In this document: one piece after another, positions 1 to 8,530 of the stretch
Position numbering within the stretch: the first letter of the stretch is position 1
Layout of the letters: each line of letters starts with the position of its first letter
Assembly (NCBI GenBank): GCA_040877625.1
Contig: JBBDNK010000033.1
Span: 62,001-126,000, forward strand
Reading direction: 5' to 3'
Length of the DNA: 64,000 nt
DNA from: Methylonatrum sp040877625
GTDB taxonomy: Bacteria > Pseudomonadota > Gammaproteobacteria > Nitrococcales > Aquisalimonadaceae
Translations under genes and position numbers: made by a program
The notes under the pieces: model-generated
Told to the model about the DNA's origin: nothing
Database searches by the model: none
What the model saw: only the letters and a program-made list of their open reading frames with translations

Positions 1-852
1 CCGCCGGCAAACCTCTACCGATTCGGCCTGCTGCCCGAGGACGAGGCAAGGGAAGCCGCCCGCTACGCGGCTCGCCAGGGCCTGCGCCACGCGGTGGTGC
101 TGGTCCCGATCGGGGACTGGGGTACACGGGTGCGCGAAGCCTTTACCACGACGTTCCGAAGCCACGGCGGCGTGAGCCTGGAATACCAGACCTATGCCAG
201 CAATGAACGGGATTTTTCCGGTCCTCTACTGCGACTGCTGGACCTGGACGCCAGCCACAACAGGGCACGTCGCCTAAGCAGCACGATTGCCCGTAATGTC
301 GAGTTCGAACCACGGCGTCGGCAGGACGTTGATTTCCTGTTCATGGGAGGATTTCCGCAGCAGGCAAGCCTGATTCGCCCACAACTGCGGTTCCACCACG
401 GCATCGGTTTGCCGATCATGGCCACATCACATATCTACACCGGCAACGTGGAAGATATAAACCGTGACATGCGGGACCTCATTTTCTTCGACATGCCCTG
501 GATACTGACCGACAATGCCGAGCTGGGCGTCACACGCTCGGATCTGGAACATTACTGGAAGGATCGCATCGCGGAGCACGGGCGACTTTATGCCCTCGGC
601 CTCGATGCCTACCGACTGATGCCCTACCTTGCCGTGCTGCGGAGCAATCCCACCGAGACCCTGGACGGCGCGACTGGCGTGCTTCGCATCGACGGCAGTG
701 GACAGGTGCTTCGGGATCTGGTGCCGGCACGCATGACCAGGGACGACATTGAGTTGTTGAGCCGGACATCTCCAATGGATGACAACACAACCGACAACGG
801 CGACATGGATGTGGAGACGGCAACAGATGGCGAGGCAGTTGAACGCCGGTGA
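1..852 (+). CDS. lpoA: LpoA/LppC-family penicillin-binding protein activator, C-terminal part (5' truncated by window)
   Basis: The frame is open from base 1 (PPANLYRFGLLPEDEA...) to the stop at 850-852, so only the last 283 residues are present; the lipoprotein signal and N-terminal domain lie outside the window. The visible part is the periplasmic-binding-protein-like domain of the LppC family, with the typical NLYRFGL.PEDEA start followed by VVLVPIGDWG. In E. coli, LpoA is an outer-membrane lipoprotein that stimulates the peptidoglycan synthase PBP1A. A GTG at 94 is in frame but internal. The next gene, yraN, begins inside its 3' end, the order found in many gammaproteobacteria (lpoA-yraN-diaA-dolP). 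Family assignment is firm; the role is taken from the family. Confidence 0.9.
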   Translation, partial: PPANLYRFGLLPEDEAREAARYAARQGLRHAVVLVPIGDWGTRVREAFTTTFRSHGGVSLEYQTYASNERDFSGPLLRLLDLDASHNRARRLSSTIARNVEFEPRRRQDVDFLFMGGFPQQASLIRPQLRFHHGIGLPIMATSHIYTGNVEDINRDMRDLIFFDMPWILTDNAELGVTRSDLEHYWKDRIAEHGRLYALGLDAYRLMPYLAVLRSNPTETLDGATGVLRIDGSGQVLRDLVPARMTRDDIELLSRTSPMDDNTTDNGDMDVETATDGEAVERR

Positions 853-1186
853 ACGCGGCAGCAATGCGGAACGGGTTGCGCAGCATTTTCTGGAGCGCCA
901 CGGGCTCAGACTGCTCGATGCCAACTGGCGCAGCCGGCGCGGCGAAATTGACCTGGTGATGAAGGATCCGTCAGGGGTGATCGTTTTCGTCGAGGTACGC
1001 TACCGCGGCACTGGCGCGTGGGCGGATGGCGCAACCTCCGTCACCGCCACCAAGCAGCGCCGGTTGATTGCCACCGCCCAGGCCTGGCTGCAACGTCATG
1101 GCCCGGATCGGCCCTGCCGCTTTGATGTGGTATCCGTGAACGGCAACGGAAGCCCCGACTGGATAGTCAACGCGTTCGGCACCTGA
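827..1186 (+). CDS. yraN: YraN/UPF0102 family nuclease-fold protein
   Basis: 119-residue protein of the UPF0102 family, which has a PD-(D/E)XK-like fold; its biological role is unsettled. The family signature is clear: NWRSRRGEIDLV (about residues 34-44, with D42) followed by VFVEVRYR (E56, with R58 where K is often found) and RFDVV near residue 98. I chose ATG 827, which has GGAGA about ten bases upstream and matches the usual short N-terminus before GERGSNAE. ATG 779 would add 16 residues unlike the family. The gene overlaps the end of lpoA by 26 bases and precedes diaA by 97 bases. Confidence 0.88.
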   Translation: MARQLNAGERGSNAERVAQHFLERHGLRLLDANWRSRRGEIDLVMKDPSGVIVFVEVRYRGTGAWADGATSVTATKQRRLIATAQAWLQRHGPDRPCRFDVVSVNGNGSPDWIVNAFGT

Positions 1187-1283
1187 ACATTGGCGATGCT
1201 CTGGCGGTCTGTTCACAAGGGGCACTTGCGTATACCCTCTTTCGGCCGCAGACGGACATCTATAGACAACGCACAGGACAATC

Positions 1284-1874
1284 ATGGATTCCCACGACCG
1301 AGTCCTTCGTCATTTTCACGACAGCATCCAGACCAAGCAGCTGGCCATGGATCAACTGGCGCCGCTGATTGTGCAGGCGGGCACGACAATGGTTCAGGCG
1401 CTGGCCAACGATGGGAAAATTCTAAGTTGCGGTAACGGCGGCTCCGCCGCCGATGCACAGCACTTCTCCTCTGAGTTGCTCAACCGGTTCGAGATGGAAC
1501 GCCCCGGACTGCCGGCCATGGCCCTGACGACAGACAGCTCGACCATGACGTCCATCGCCAACGACTACAGCTACAAGGAAATCTTCTCCAAGCAGGTCCG
1601 CGCGCTCGGCCATGCAGGCGATGTTCTGCTTGCAATCAGTACCAGTGGCGGATCGGCAAACGTTGCCGCTGCGGTGGAAGCCGCCCACGAGCGCGGCATG
1701 ACGGTCGTTGCGCTCACCGGCAGGGACGGGGGCGCCATGGCCCACCTGTACCGGGAGCACGATGTGGAAGTGCGTGTTCCCTCGCAGGTCACCGCACGGA
1801 TTCAGGAAGTCCATCTGCTGGTCATTCACTGCCTGTGCGACTTCATCGACAACACCCTGTTCGGCAGCGACTAA
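1284..1874 (+). CDS. diaA: DiaA, DnaA initiator-associating SIS-domain protein
   Basis: 196 residues, the same length as E. coli DiaA. It is a SIS (sugar isomerase) fold protein related to phosphoheptose isomerase GmhA. GNGGSAADAQHFSSEL lies at about residues 50-65 and STSGGSANV at about 119-127, both part of the sugar-phosphate-binding fold. In E. coli the tetramer binds DnaA and promotes orderly loading at oriC. Position between yraN and dolP separates DiaA from true GmhA, which normally sits in heptose or LPS gene sets. AGGA lies about seven bases before ATG 1284. A phosphoheptose isomerase activity cannot be excluded from sequence alone. Confidence 0.9.
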   Translation: MDSHDRVLRHFHDSIQTKQLAMDQLAPLIVQAGTTMVQALANDGKILSCGNGGSAADAQHFSSELLNRFEMERPGLPAMALTTDSSTMTSIANDYSYKEIFSKQVRALGHAGDVLLAISTSGGSANVAAAVEAAHERGMTVVALTGRDGGAMAHLYREHDVEVRVPSQVTARIQEVHLLVIHCLCDFIDNTLFGSD

Positions 1875-1877
1875 GCC

Positions 1878-2468
1878 ATGATGCACTACAAACTGCCCAC
1901 AGCGCTGGTGCTGCTGGCCCTGCTGATCGCGGTGTCGGCCGGGTGCGCTCCGGCGCGCGTTCAGGAAGTTGACCATGGCCCGGCCACGCAACCGGACCGT
2001 AGTTTCGGCGACATGGTATCGGACCAGCGACTGCGCAGCCGAATCGTGGGAGAAATCCTCAACGATGATGAACTGCTGGAGCAGTCCAACATCAATGTAA
2101 CCGTGTTCAACCGCATCGTGCTGCTGACGGGCGAGGTCAACAGGCCGGACGCCGGGCGGCGGATAGCGGCATTCGCCAGGCGACAGAGCGATGCCAGGCA
2201 TGTCTACAATGAACTGATGGTAGCCGAACTCAGCTCGGTCATTGCCCGCGGCAGAGATGGGCTGATCGCTACCAATGCACGTACCCGCATTCTGCAACTC
2301 AAGGAGCCTCCCAGCCTGAATTCCGAGCGGGTTCGGGTGATTGCGGAACGCAGGCGGCTCTACCTCATGGGCAGAGTGACCCGCGCGGAGGCGGATGCAA
2401 TCACCGAGACTGTGCGACGGGTCGGCGGGGTGAGAGAGGTGGTGAAATTGTTCGAGTACCTGGACTAG
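1878..2468 (+). CDS. dolP: DolP (YraP), outer-membrane lipoprotein with two BON domains
   Basis: 196-residue lipoprotein (E. coli DolP is 191). The N-terminus has a hydrophobic stretch ending in the lipobox VSAGC (lipidated Cys about residue 23). Two BON domains follow, roughly residues 45-112 (containing VTVFNRIVLLTGEV) and 120-196 (RRRLYLMGRVTRAEA and the terminal GVREVVKLFEYL). In enterics DolP supports outer-membrane integrity and helps BAM and septal amidase activation. It starts three bases after diaA ends, so the two are co-transcribed. A second ATG three bases downstream is an equally possible start. Confidence 0.9.
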   Translation: MMHYKLPTALVLLALLIAVSAGCAPARVQEVDHGPATQPDRSFGDMVSDQRLRSRIVGEILNDDELLEQSNINVTVFNRIVLLTGEVNRPDAGRRIAAFARRQSDARHVYNELMVAELSSVIARGRDGLIATNARTRILQLKEPPSLNSERVRVIAERRRLYLMGRVTRAEADAITETVRRVGGVREVVKLFEYLD

Positions 2469-2520
2469 GCGCCCGAGGGAAAGCCGCTCGGATACGCTAC
2501 AATCCCTTTGCAGCCTGCCT

Positions 2521-2949
2521 CTACTTCACTACGCGCAAATTCGGGCGCCTGTCACCCTTCGGGCCTGCGGCGGACACATCACTGTTGTCTTGCGGGCCAT
2601 CCGATGGCGGTGGCGCATCATCGTCGCTATCGCTGAACAGCATGCCCTGACCATTCTCACGCGCGTAAATGGCCATGACTGCATTGGTAGGCACACGCAC
2701 GTCCATGGCCCGCCCACCAAAACGGCCGCTGAAGGCGATGTCCTGCATCCCCAGATCGAGCGCTCGCACAGCCCGCGGCGAGACATTCAGCACCAGCCGG
2801 CCGTTATCCGCATATTCCATGGGAGCCTGAAGCCCCTCTCCGCTGGCATCGACCAGCAAATAGGGGGTCAGGCCGTTGTCTACAATCCAGTCGTAGAGCG
2901 CCTTGATAAGGTAGGGACGACTGGAAGTCATGGTTTTACTGATTGGCAT
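2521..2949 (-). CDS. sspB: SspB, ClpXP protease specificity-enhancing factor
   Basis: 142 residues. The N-terminal about 110 residues match the SspB fold (SRPYLIKALYDWIVDNGLTP, then LNVSPRAVRALDLG and ISFSGRFGG-like IAFSGRFGG). A flexible acidic tail rich in D, P and S follows, ending in RPNLRVVK, the short C-terminal ClpX-binding tail. SspB delivers ssrA-tagged and some other substrates to ClpXP. It lies 12 bases downstream of sspA, the standard sspAB operon. ATG 2949 is the first start; ATG 2931 would remove only six residues and cannot be excluded, as neither has a strong ribosome site. Confidence 0.93.
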   Translation of the reverse strand: MPISKTMTSSRPYLIKALYDWIVDNGLTPYLLVDASGEGLQAPMEYADNGRLVLNVSPRAVRALDLGMQDIAFSGRFGGRAMDVRVPTNAVMAIYARENGQGMLFSDSDDDAPPPSDGPQDNSDVSAAGPKGDRRPNLRVVK

Positions 2950-2961
2950 AGCTAACTCGGA

Positions 2962-3585
2962 TCAGGATCGCATGGTGCGCTCGGGCTCACTGAGACTCAA
3001 CTGGAAGGACTCACGGTCGAACAGGCGCTCCGAATAGGCGTGCAGCGCGGGCGCCTGTTCCGCCAGCTCGATACCGCAACGAGGCAAACGCCATAGCAGC
3101 GGTGCGAGCGCGCAGTCCATGACCGAAAGCTCCTCGCTCAGAAAGAACTCGGCAACGCTGAACAGTTCGTCACTGGCAATCAAGCTCTCCCGCAGCGCCT
3201 TGCGCGTCTTGTCCACCTGCACCTTGCTGGAACTTTCCATTTCATCCAGCAATGCATACCAGTCCTTCTCTATTCTGTAGAGCGCAAGCCGGGCCTTGGC
3301 CCGGGAGACCGGATCTATCGGCATCAAGGGCGGATGCGGAAAACGCTCATCCAGATACTCGACGATGATGCGGGTGTCGTAGAGAGACAGATCCCGATCA
3401 ACCAGGGTGGGCACACCCCCGTAGGGATTCAGATCCACCAGATCCTCGGGCTTGTTATCAAGGTCAACACTGTGGATGTCCACGGTGATGCCTTTTTCGG
3501 AAAGCACGAACCGTACGCGATGACTGTAGGGGCAGGTGGCCCCGGAAAACAGCGTCATCACGGAGCGTTTATTGACAGCAGCCAT
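2962..3585 (-). CDS. sspA: SspA, stringent starvation protein A (GST-fold RNA polymerase-associated factor)
   Basis: 207 residues with a glutathione-S-transferase fold: thioredoxin-like N-terminal domain (about 9-85, containing SGATCPYSHRVRFVLSEKG and GGVPTLVDRDLSLYDTRIIVEYLDE) and an all-helical C-terminal domain. SspA binds RNA polymerase and modulates stress and stationary-phase transcription rather than acting as an enzyme. GGAG stands eight bases before ATG 3585. The gene follows the petABC operon and a strong hairpin at 3611-3639, so it probably has its own promoter in or near that gap. The pet-sspA-sspB order is widely conserved in beta- and gammaproteobacteria. Confidence 0.93.
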   Translation of the reverse strand: MAAVNKRSVMTLFSGATCPYSHRVRFVLSEKGITVDIHSVDLDNKPEDLVDLNPYGGVPTLVDRDLSLYDTRIIVEYLDERFPHPPLMPIDPVSRAKARLALYRIEKDWYALLDEMESSSKVQVDKTRKALRESLIASDELFSVAEFFLSEELSVMDCALAPLLWRLPRCGIELAEQAPALHAYSERLFDRESFQLSLSEPERTMRS

Positions 3586-3610
3586 CAGGCGCTCCCTTGC
3601 AACGGAGAAA

Positions 3611-3639
3611 CCGCCGTGGGCACCGAGTGCACACGGCGG
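3611..3639 (-). terminator. Rho-independent terminator after petC
   Basis: A perfect 8-base inverted repeat, CCGCCGTG at 3611-3618 and CACGGCGG at 3632-3639, with a 13-base loop. On the minus strand the stem is followed by TTTCTCC. It sits 33 bases beyond the petC stop and upstream of sspA, so it can end petABC transcription. The T tract is short, so termination may be partial. Confidence 0.6.
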
Positions 3640-3671
3640 GAGGTCCTGTCTGGTCGTTTCCCGGCAGTCTG

Positions 3672-4403
3672 CTAGTGCACGTCCTTCCAGTACTCACGCT
3701 TCAGCAGATACGCAACTACCAGAAACAGGAACAGAAAGATTAGCACGCGGATGCCCAGCCGTTCGCGCTCGGCCTTCACGGGCTCCGCCACATAATCGAG
3801 AAAGTTGGTGATGTCGCGGGTAGCCGACCGATACTCGGCGGCGCTCATTACCCCGCCATTCTCACTCGCCGCCAGCCGGGTAATGACCTCCTGACCATCG
3901 ACCTCCTCACGAACGGCGGTCTGCAGGCCCTGCAGCTCCTGCAGCACATGGGGCATGGACACCCCGGCAAGCACCAGATTGTTCACCCCCGTCGAGTTCG
4001 TGTCATCGGCATAGTAGCTATTGAGGAACGTGTACACCCAATCCGGACCGTTTCGGCGGGCGGTCAGAGACAGGTCCGGCGCCGAGGCACCGAACCAGTC
4101 CGTCGCGTCTTCATCAGTCATCGCGTTTGTCATGCCATCGAACAACTGCGCGTCCGGCTTGAACATCAGGTACTTCTCGAGCATCTCGTCATCCAGACCA
4201 AGATCACGACCGATACGATTATAGCGAATCAGCTTGGCCTCATGGCAGGCCATGCAGTAGTTGGCAAACAGCTTCGCCCCCCGCTGCAGGGATGCCTTGT
4301 CATGGGGATCCACGTCGGCACTCATCATCTGCACGCCGGAAGGGGCGGGCCAGGCCATGACCGGCATCAGCGCCAGCAGGCATGTCAGGAGAAACTTCTT
4401 CAT
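3672..4403 (-). CDS. petC: Cytochrome c1 of the ubiquinol-cytochrome c reductase (bc1) complex
   Basis: 243 residues with a cleavable-type signal (MKKFLLTCLLALMPVMAWPA), the haem c site CMACH at about residues 50-54, and a C-terminal membrane anchor (RVLIFLFLFLVVAYLL) followed by KREYWKDVH. GVSMPHVLQ supplies the likely axial methionine. The haem domain faces the periplasm and passes electrons from the Rieske centre to soluble cytochrome c. I start at ATG 4403, whose ATGA overlaps the petB stop. A longer in-frame extension to 4466 lies inside petB and would bury the signal peptide. Confidence 0.96.
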   Translation of the reverse strand: MKKFLLTCLLALMPVMAWPAPSGVQMMSADVDPHDKASLQRGAKLFANYCMACHEAKLIRYNRIGRDLGLDDEMLEKYLMFKPDAQLFDGMTNAMTDEDATDWFGASAPDLSLTARRNGPDWVYTFLNSYYADDTNSTGVNNLVLAGVSMPHVLQELQGLQTAVREEVDGQEVITRLAASENGGVMSAAEYRSATRDITNFLDYVAEPVKAERERLGIRVLIFLFLFLVVAYLLKREYWKDVH

Positions 4404-5638
4404 TTCATCGTCACCCTTTCCGGAACCGGCTTGGTCTTCTCGAGGCCGAAGTACGTGTAGACCCAAAGGAAGGCAAAGTAACCGAAGTAGATGGCCGTGC
4501 AGACTCGGGCAATCATGGTATAAACCGAAGTGGCCGGCATCAGGCCGAGGTATCCAAGCGCGACGAAACTCACCAGGAAGACACCCAGCGCCACCTTGAA
4601 GCTCAGACCGCGATAGCGGATGGAACGCACCCTTCCGCGATCAAGCCAGGGCAGGAAGAACAGGACCACGATAGCCCCGCCCATGACCACAACACCGCCA
4701 AAGGGATCAGGAATGGCACGCAACATCGCGTAATACGGCGTGAAATACCAGACCGGCGCGATGTGATCAGGCGTAACCTGAGGATTTGCCGGTTCAAAGT
4801 TCGGCGGTTCGAGGAACAGGCCGAAGAAGTCCGGCATGAAGAACACAATCACCGAAAACACGATCAGGAAGACGACCACGCCGACCAGATCCTTCACCGA
4901 GTAATAGGGGTGGAAAGGGATACCATCCTTCGGATTACCGTTTTCGTCCTTGTTCTTCTTGATCTCGATACCGTCGGGATTACTCGAGCCAACTTCGTGC
5001 AGTGCAAGGATATGCGCCGCGACCAATCCGATAATGGCGAGCGGCAGACCCACGACATGCAAGGCAAAGAAGCGGTTCAGCGTGATCTCGGAGATGGCAA
5101 AATCACCGCGGATCCACAGCGCCAGTTGGTCACCGACCACCGGCACCGCACCGAACAGGTTGATAATGACCTGGGCGCCCCAGTAGGACATCTGCCCCCA
5201 GGGCAGCATGTATCCCATGAATGCCTCCGCCATCAGTGCCACGTAGATCAGCACGCCGAAGATCCAGAGGAGTTCACGCGGTTTCTGGTAGGAGCCGTAC
5301 AACAGCGCACGGCACATATGCAGATAAACCACCGCAAAGAAGGCAGAGGCGCCGGTCGAGTGGATATAGCGGATCAGCCAGCCCCACTCCACGTCGCGCA
5401 TGATGTACTCGACGGATTCGAAGGCCAGTTCACCGGCAGGCTTGTAGTTCATGGTCAGCCAGATTCCGGAAATGATCTGGATGACCAGTACCAGTAGCGC
5501 CAGGGATCCGAAGTAGTACCAGAAATTGAAGTTCTTGGGGGCATAGTACTGGCCGACGTGCTCATTCCACATCTTGGTCGCGGGAAAACGCTCGTCGATC
5601 CAGCCCATCAAACCGCCGGTTCTGGATTCACTCATCAC
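4400..5638 (-). CDS. petB: Cytochrome b of the bc1 complex
   Basis: 412-residue multi-pass membrane protein carrying both b-type haems and the quinol sites. Helix B histidines lie in YIHSTGASAFFAVVYLHMCR; helix D histidines in FALHVVGLPLAIIGLVAAH. LPWGQMSYWGAQVI marks the Qo-site helix region. The Qo-loop motif reads PVWYFTPYYAMLRAIP: the usual PEWY glutamate is Val, a variant known from beta- and gammaproteobacteria. Full-length b, not split b6/subunit IV. Its start and stop both overlap neighbours by ATGA, giving a coupled petA-petB-petC operon. Confidence 0.97.
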   Translation of the reverse strand: MMSESRTGGLMGWIDERFPATKMWNEHVGQYYAPKNFNFWYYFGSLALLVLVIQIISGIWLTMNYKPAGELAFESVEYIMRDVEWGWLIRYIHSTGASAFFAVVYLHMCRALLYGSYQKPRELLWIFGVLIYVALMAEAFMGYMLPWGQMSYWGAQVIINLFGAVPVVGDQLALWIRGDFAISEITLNRFFALHVVGLPLAIIGLVAAHILALHEVGSSNPDGIEIKKNKDENGNPKDGIPFHPYYSVKDLVGVVVFLIVFSVIVFFMPDFFGLFLEPPNFEPANPQVTPDHIAPVWYFTPYYAMLRAIPDPFGGVVVMGGAIVVLFFLPWLDRGRVRSIRYRGLSFKVALGVFLVSFVALGYLGLMPATSVYTMIARVCTAIYFGYFAFLWVYTYFGLEKTKPVPERVTMK

Positions 5639-6228
5639 GCTGCTCCCTCATCCTCACCGATCAGGATGGTGTTGTCGTCGACGAAATGGTGCGGCGGCAC
5701 GACCAGGTTGGTGGGCGCGGGCACACCGGTATAGACGCGACCTGCCAGATCGAAATAGGAGCCGTGACACGGACAGAAGAAACCGCCGAACCAGTCTCTT
5801 TCTATGCCTTCCGGACGTGAATCCGGGCGAAACAGCGGCGAGCAGCCAAGATGCGTACAGATGCCGACCAGCACCATGATGTCCGGTCTGATCGAGCGAT
5901 GCCGGTTCTGCGCGTATTCGGGCTGCTGGGGCTCGCTGGATTCAGGATCGCGGAGGACACCTTCCAGTTTGTCCAGATCGCCCACTGCGTCCTCGGTACG
6001 GCGGAATATCCAAACCGGATTGCCCCGCCATTTGACGTTAAGCAGCTGACCGGGCTCGAGCTGGGAGATATCCACCTCCACGGGTGCACCTGCCGCCTGG
6101 GCGCGGGCACTGGGCTTCCAGTAAGCAAGAAACGGGACCGCCACGAAGGCTGCGCCGACCCCGCCGACCACACTTGTTGCTGCGGTCAGGAAACGGCGTC
6201 TGCCCTTGTCCGCGCCATCCTGATTCAT
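5635..6228 (-). CDS. petA: Rieske iron-sulfur subunit of the bc1 complex
   Basis: 197 residues. A Tat signal-anchor at the N-terminus (RRRFLTAATS, about residues 10-19, then a hydrophobic helix) exports the folded protein and keeps it membrane-bound. The 2Fe-2S ligands are in CTHLGC (C124, H126, C129) and CPCHGS (C152, C154 and H155 region; the two cysteines 129 and 154 can form the stabilising disulfide). AGGGGG lies about eight bases before ATG 6228. First gene of petABC; the promoter must be within 6229-6447, where I saw no convincing -35/-10 pair. Confidence 0.96.
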   Translation of the reverse strand: MNQDGADKGRRRFLTAATSVVGGVGAAFVAVPFLAYWKPSARAQAAGAPVEVDISQLEPGQLLNVKWRGNPVWIFRRTEDAVGDLDKLEGVLRDPESSEPQQPEYAQNRHRSIRPDIMVLVGICTHLGCSPLFRPDSRPEGIERDWFGGFFCPCHGSYFDLAGRVYTGVPAPTNLVVPPHHFVDDNTILIGEDEGAA

Positions 6229-6447
6229 CTACGACCCCCTGATTGGGTTAAAGCTGCAGTAGGATTTATCCAAAAAGACTGGCCCGATCGGGGCAGGCAG
6301 ATGGTTACGTCAGACATTACCTCTCCCATCACCCCCGCCGGCACGGCGCACAAGGATCCAACATCACGCCCGAGAGGTCAAGCCGACCTGCCATCCAGTT
6401 GGAATCCGCCGGGAAAACGACCGCGGTCGCGTGCCCGGTGAATGCAG

Positions 6448-7188
6448 TCAGGCGGGGTTGTCCACATCAACAAACAGGTGCTCGAGGCCGAACTCGGCGG
6501 CCAGGTGCTCGCCAACCGCCTGCACGCCGTAGCGTTCCGTCGCATGGTGACCGGCAGCGAGATAATGCAGACCGCATTCCCTGGCGATGTGGACGGTGGG
6601 CTCGGATATCTCGCCGGAGAGGTAGGCATCAACGCCGAGAGCTGCCGCACGGCCGATGAATCCCTGTGCGGCACCGGTGCACCAGGCAATGCGCTGAATC
6701 GCCCCGCCGCCACCTTCCACGACCAGCGGCGCCCGATTCAGTCGCTCGGCAATACGCCCGGCGAAGGCCGTCAGGCTCTCTGCCCGCGGCAGACGGCCCA
6801 CGACGCCCAGGGGAACGGCGGTCCCGGTATCGAATGTCCCCTCCACCTCAAGGCCGATGACACGTGCCAGTTGCGCGTTATTGCCGAGCACGGGATGCGC
6901 GTCCAGAGGCAGGTGATAGGCAAACAGGTTGAGGTCGCTACCCAGCAGGGTGGTCAGCCGCCGCGCCTTCATCCCGGTAATCCGGGCATCTTCGCCTTTC
7001 CAGAAATAGCCATGATGCACCAGTAGCGCATCGGCCTGCCAGGCTACTGCCCGGTCCAGCAGTTCCTGGCTCGCGGTAACACCTGTCATCAGGCGGCGTA
7101 TTTCCGCCCTGCCCTCGACCTGCAGACCGTTGGGCGCATAATCCTGGAAACGTCCGGTCTCAAGCAGATCATCGAGGTGAGCAAGCAT
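6448..7188 (-). CDS. ybgI: Nif3-like dinuclear metal-centre protein (YbgI family)
   Basis: 246 residues against 247 in E. coli YbgI. Metal-binding segments are VHHGYFWKGE near the N-terminal third and AAGHHATERYG near the C-terminus, as in the Nif3 hexameric toroid proteins. DYAPNGLQVEG and HLPLDAHPVLGNNAQLA are family signatures. A GTP cyclohydrolase-like activity has been proposed for the family, but its role is not settled. ATG 7188 gives the conservative start. GTG 7206 would add six residues (VISRNS) and bring the N-terminus closer to YbgI. The gene is divergent from algW, with a palindrome between them. Confidence 0.9.
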   Translation of the reverse strand: MLAHLDDLLETGRFQDYAPNGLQVEGRAEIRRLMTGVTASQELLDRAVAWQADALLVHHGYFWKGEDARITGMKARRLTTLLGSDLNLFAYHLPLDAHPVLGNNAQLARVIGLEVEGTFDTGTAVPLGVVGRLPRAESLTAFAGRIAERLNRAPLVVEGGGGAIQRIAWCTGAAQGFIGRAAALGVDAYLSGEISEPTVHIARECGLHYLAAGHHATERYGVQAVGEHLAAEFGLEHLFVDVDNPA

Positions 7189-7231
7189 TGAATTTCGGCT
7201 GATCACGCAGTTTCCCGGTATAAACATGTAC

Positions 7232-7249
7232 GCGGGTAGAATTACCCGC
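7232..7249. promoter_or_regulatory. Perfect palindrome between divergent ybgI and algW
   Basis: GCGGGTA at 7232-7238 and TACCCGC at 7243-7249, a perfect 7-base dyad with a GAAT centre. It lies 44 to 61 bases upstream of the ybgI ATG and about 61 to 78 upstream of algW. A TACAAT -10-like hexamer for algW is at 7262-7267, with no good -35. The dyad could be an operator controlling both genes or a hairpin; which one is not shown by the sequence. Confidence 0.4.
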
Positions 7250-7309
7250 CTTCGGTTCCGTTACAATAGCGTACCGGATTGCCTGAGAGAGCCAAAGGAA
7301 CACACCGTA

Positions 7310-8497
7310 ATGCAGACTCGCCGTTTTATTCGTTTCGTTCTCAGCTATGTACTGGTCGGTGTGATAGTCGCGATCGGCCTCCTCTGGTTTTTCCCCGAGT
7401 CTCTCGGCCCCGGAGACACGCCGCCCCCGGTGGTCGAGTTCCGCGAGACGCCGCCGGTGGCGGCCGTCAACGGGGGCGGGCAACGCGACTCCGGCCCGGT
7501 GTCATACGCCGAGGCCGTGACGTCGGCAGCACCCGCGGTAGTCAACATTTTCACCTCCAAGCGCGTGACCAGGCCACCGCACCCTTTCTACGACGACCCG
7601 ACGTTCCGGCGGTTCTTCGGCAACGATGCGCCGCAACAGGATCGGCAACGCACCGAGACCAATCTCGGCTCCGGGGTCATTGTCAGCACCGACGGCTTCA
7701 TACTGACCAACAATCATGTGATCGATGGTGCGGACGAGATCCAGGTAGCCCTGAATGACGGTCGCTCCGTCAGCGCGCGTGTGGTAGGAACGGATCCGGA
7801 CACGGATCTGGCCGTCCTGCAGATAGACCTGCAGAACCTGCCGGTCATCACGCTGGGCCAGTCCGACGAGATGCGGGTTGGGGATGTGGTGCTGGCCATC
7901 GGCAATCCCTTCGGCGTCGGTCAGACAGTCACGCAGGGTATCGTCAGTGCCACCGGGCGCAGTCAGCTGGGGCTATCGACCTTCGAGAATTTCATCCAGA
8001 CCGACGCGGCCATCAATCCCGGCAATTCCGGTGGTGCACTGGTGAACGCCCACGGCGACATGGTGGGAGTGAACACCGCCATTTTTACACGCTCCGGCGG
8101 CTCCCACGGCATCGGATTCGCCATTCCCGCCGGGCTCGCGCGGGGCGTCATGGAAAGCATTATCGAGAACGGCCGCGTTATTCGCGGCTGGGCCGGGGTG
8201 GAGGTACAAAACCTGACGCCGCAGCTGGCGGAATCCTTCCAGATGAGCGAGACCGACGGCGTTATCGTGGCCGGCGTGATGCGCGATGGACCGGCCGCGG
8301 AAGCTGGTCTTGCGCCCGGTGACCTGATACTCGACATCAACGGTGAGCAGGTGACGGATGTCCAGAGCCTGCTGCGACTGGTGACCGAGCGGCGCCCCGG
8401 GCAAACGATGACGGTGACGGGCATTAGCGGCGGCGATCGGCGCAGCTGGGAAATAACGGTTCGCGAACGGCCACCGCTCGAGCCGGTGCGCCGCTAG
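7310..8497 (+). CDS. algW: AlgW/DegS-type periplasmic serine protease with one PDZ domain
   Basis: 395 residues. An N-terminal signal anchor (about 8-27, FVLSYVLVGVIVAIGLLWFF) tethers a trypsin-like domain in the periplasm. The catalytic triad is H136 (TNNHVID), D166 (DTDLAVLQI) and S240 (GNSGGALV). A single PDZ domain (about 295-385, GVIVAGVMRDGPAAEAGL) follows. One PDZ plus anchor is the DegS/AlgW layout, not DegP. Such proteases start the sigma-E/AlgU envelope-stress cascade by cutting RseA/MucA when unfolded porins bind the PDZ. ATG 7310 has AAAGGA about ten bases upstream; the open frame reaching back to 7226 lacks family similarity. Confidence 0.93.
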   Translation: MQTRRFIRFVLSYVLVGVIVAIGLLWFFPESLGPGDTPPPVVEFRETPPVAAVNGGGQRDSGPVSYAEAVTSAAPAVVNIFTSKRVTRPPHPFYDDPTFRRFFGNDAPQQDRQRTETNLGSGVIVSTDGFILTNNHVIDGADEIQVALNDGRSVSARVVGTDPDTDLAVLQIDLQNLPVITLGQSDEMRVGDVVLAIGNPFGVGQTVTQGIVSATGRSQLGLSTFENFIQTDAAINPGNSGGALVNAHGDMVGVNTAIFTRSGGSHGIGFAIPAGLARGVMESIIENGRVIRGWAGVEVQNLTPQLAESFQMSETDGVIVAGVMRDGPAAEAGLAPGDLILDINGEQVTDVQSLLRLVTERRPGQTMTVTGISGGDRRSWEITVRERPPLEPVRR

Positions 8498-8507
8498 CGC
8501 CTATGGA

Positions 8508-8530
8508 GCCAGGCCGAATCATGGCCTGGC
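8508..8530. terminator. Bidirectional terminator between convergent algW and hisC
   Basis: GCCAGGCC at 8508-8515 and GGCCTGGC at 8523-8530 form a perfect 8-base stem with a 7-base loop, followed on the plus strand by CTTCTCC. The repeat covers the hisC stop codon and lies 11 bases after the algW stop, so it can serve both transcripts. Confidence 0.6.

Noticed and set aside
4760..4800. PVWY instead of PEWY in cytochrome b as a loss-of-function change
   Set aside because: PVWY is a known natural variant of the Qo motif in beta- and gammaproteobacteria; the rest of the site is intact.
4382..5497. 371-residue plus-strand open frame opposite petB
   Set aside because: It is antisense to an unmistakable cytochrome b; the sequence is low-complexity in Q, H, R and D as expected of a GC-rich shadow frame.
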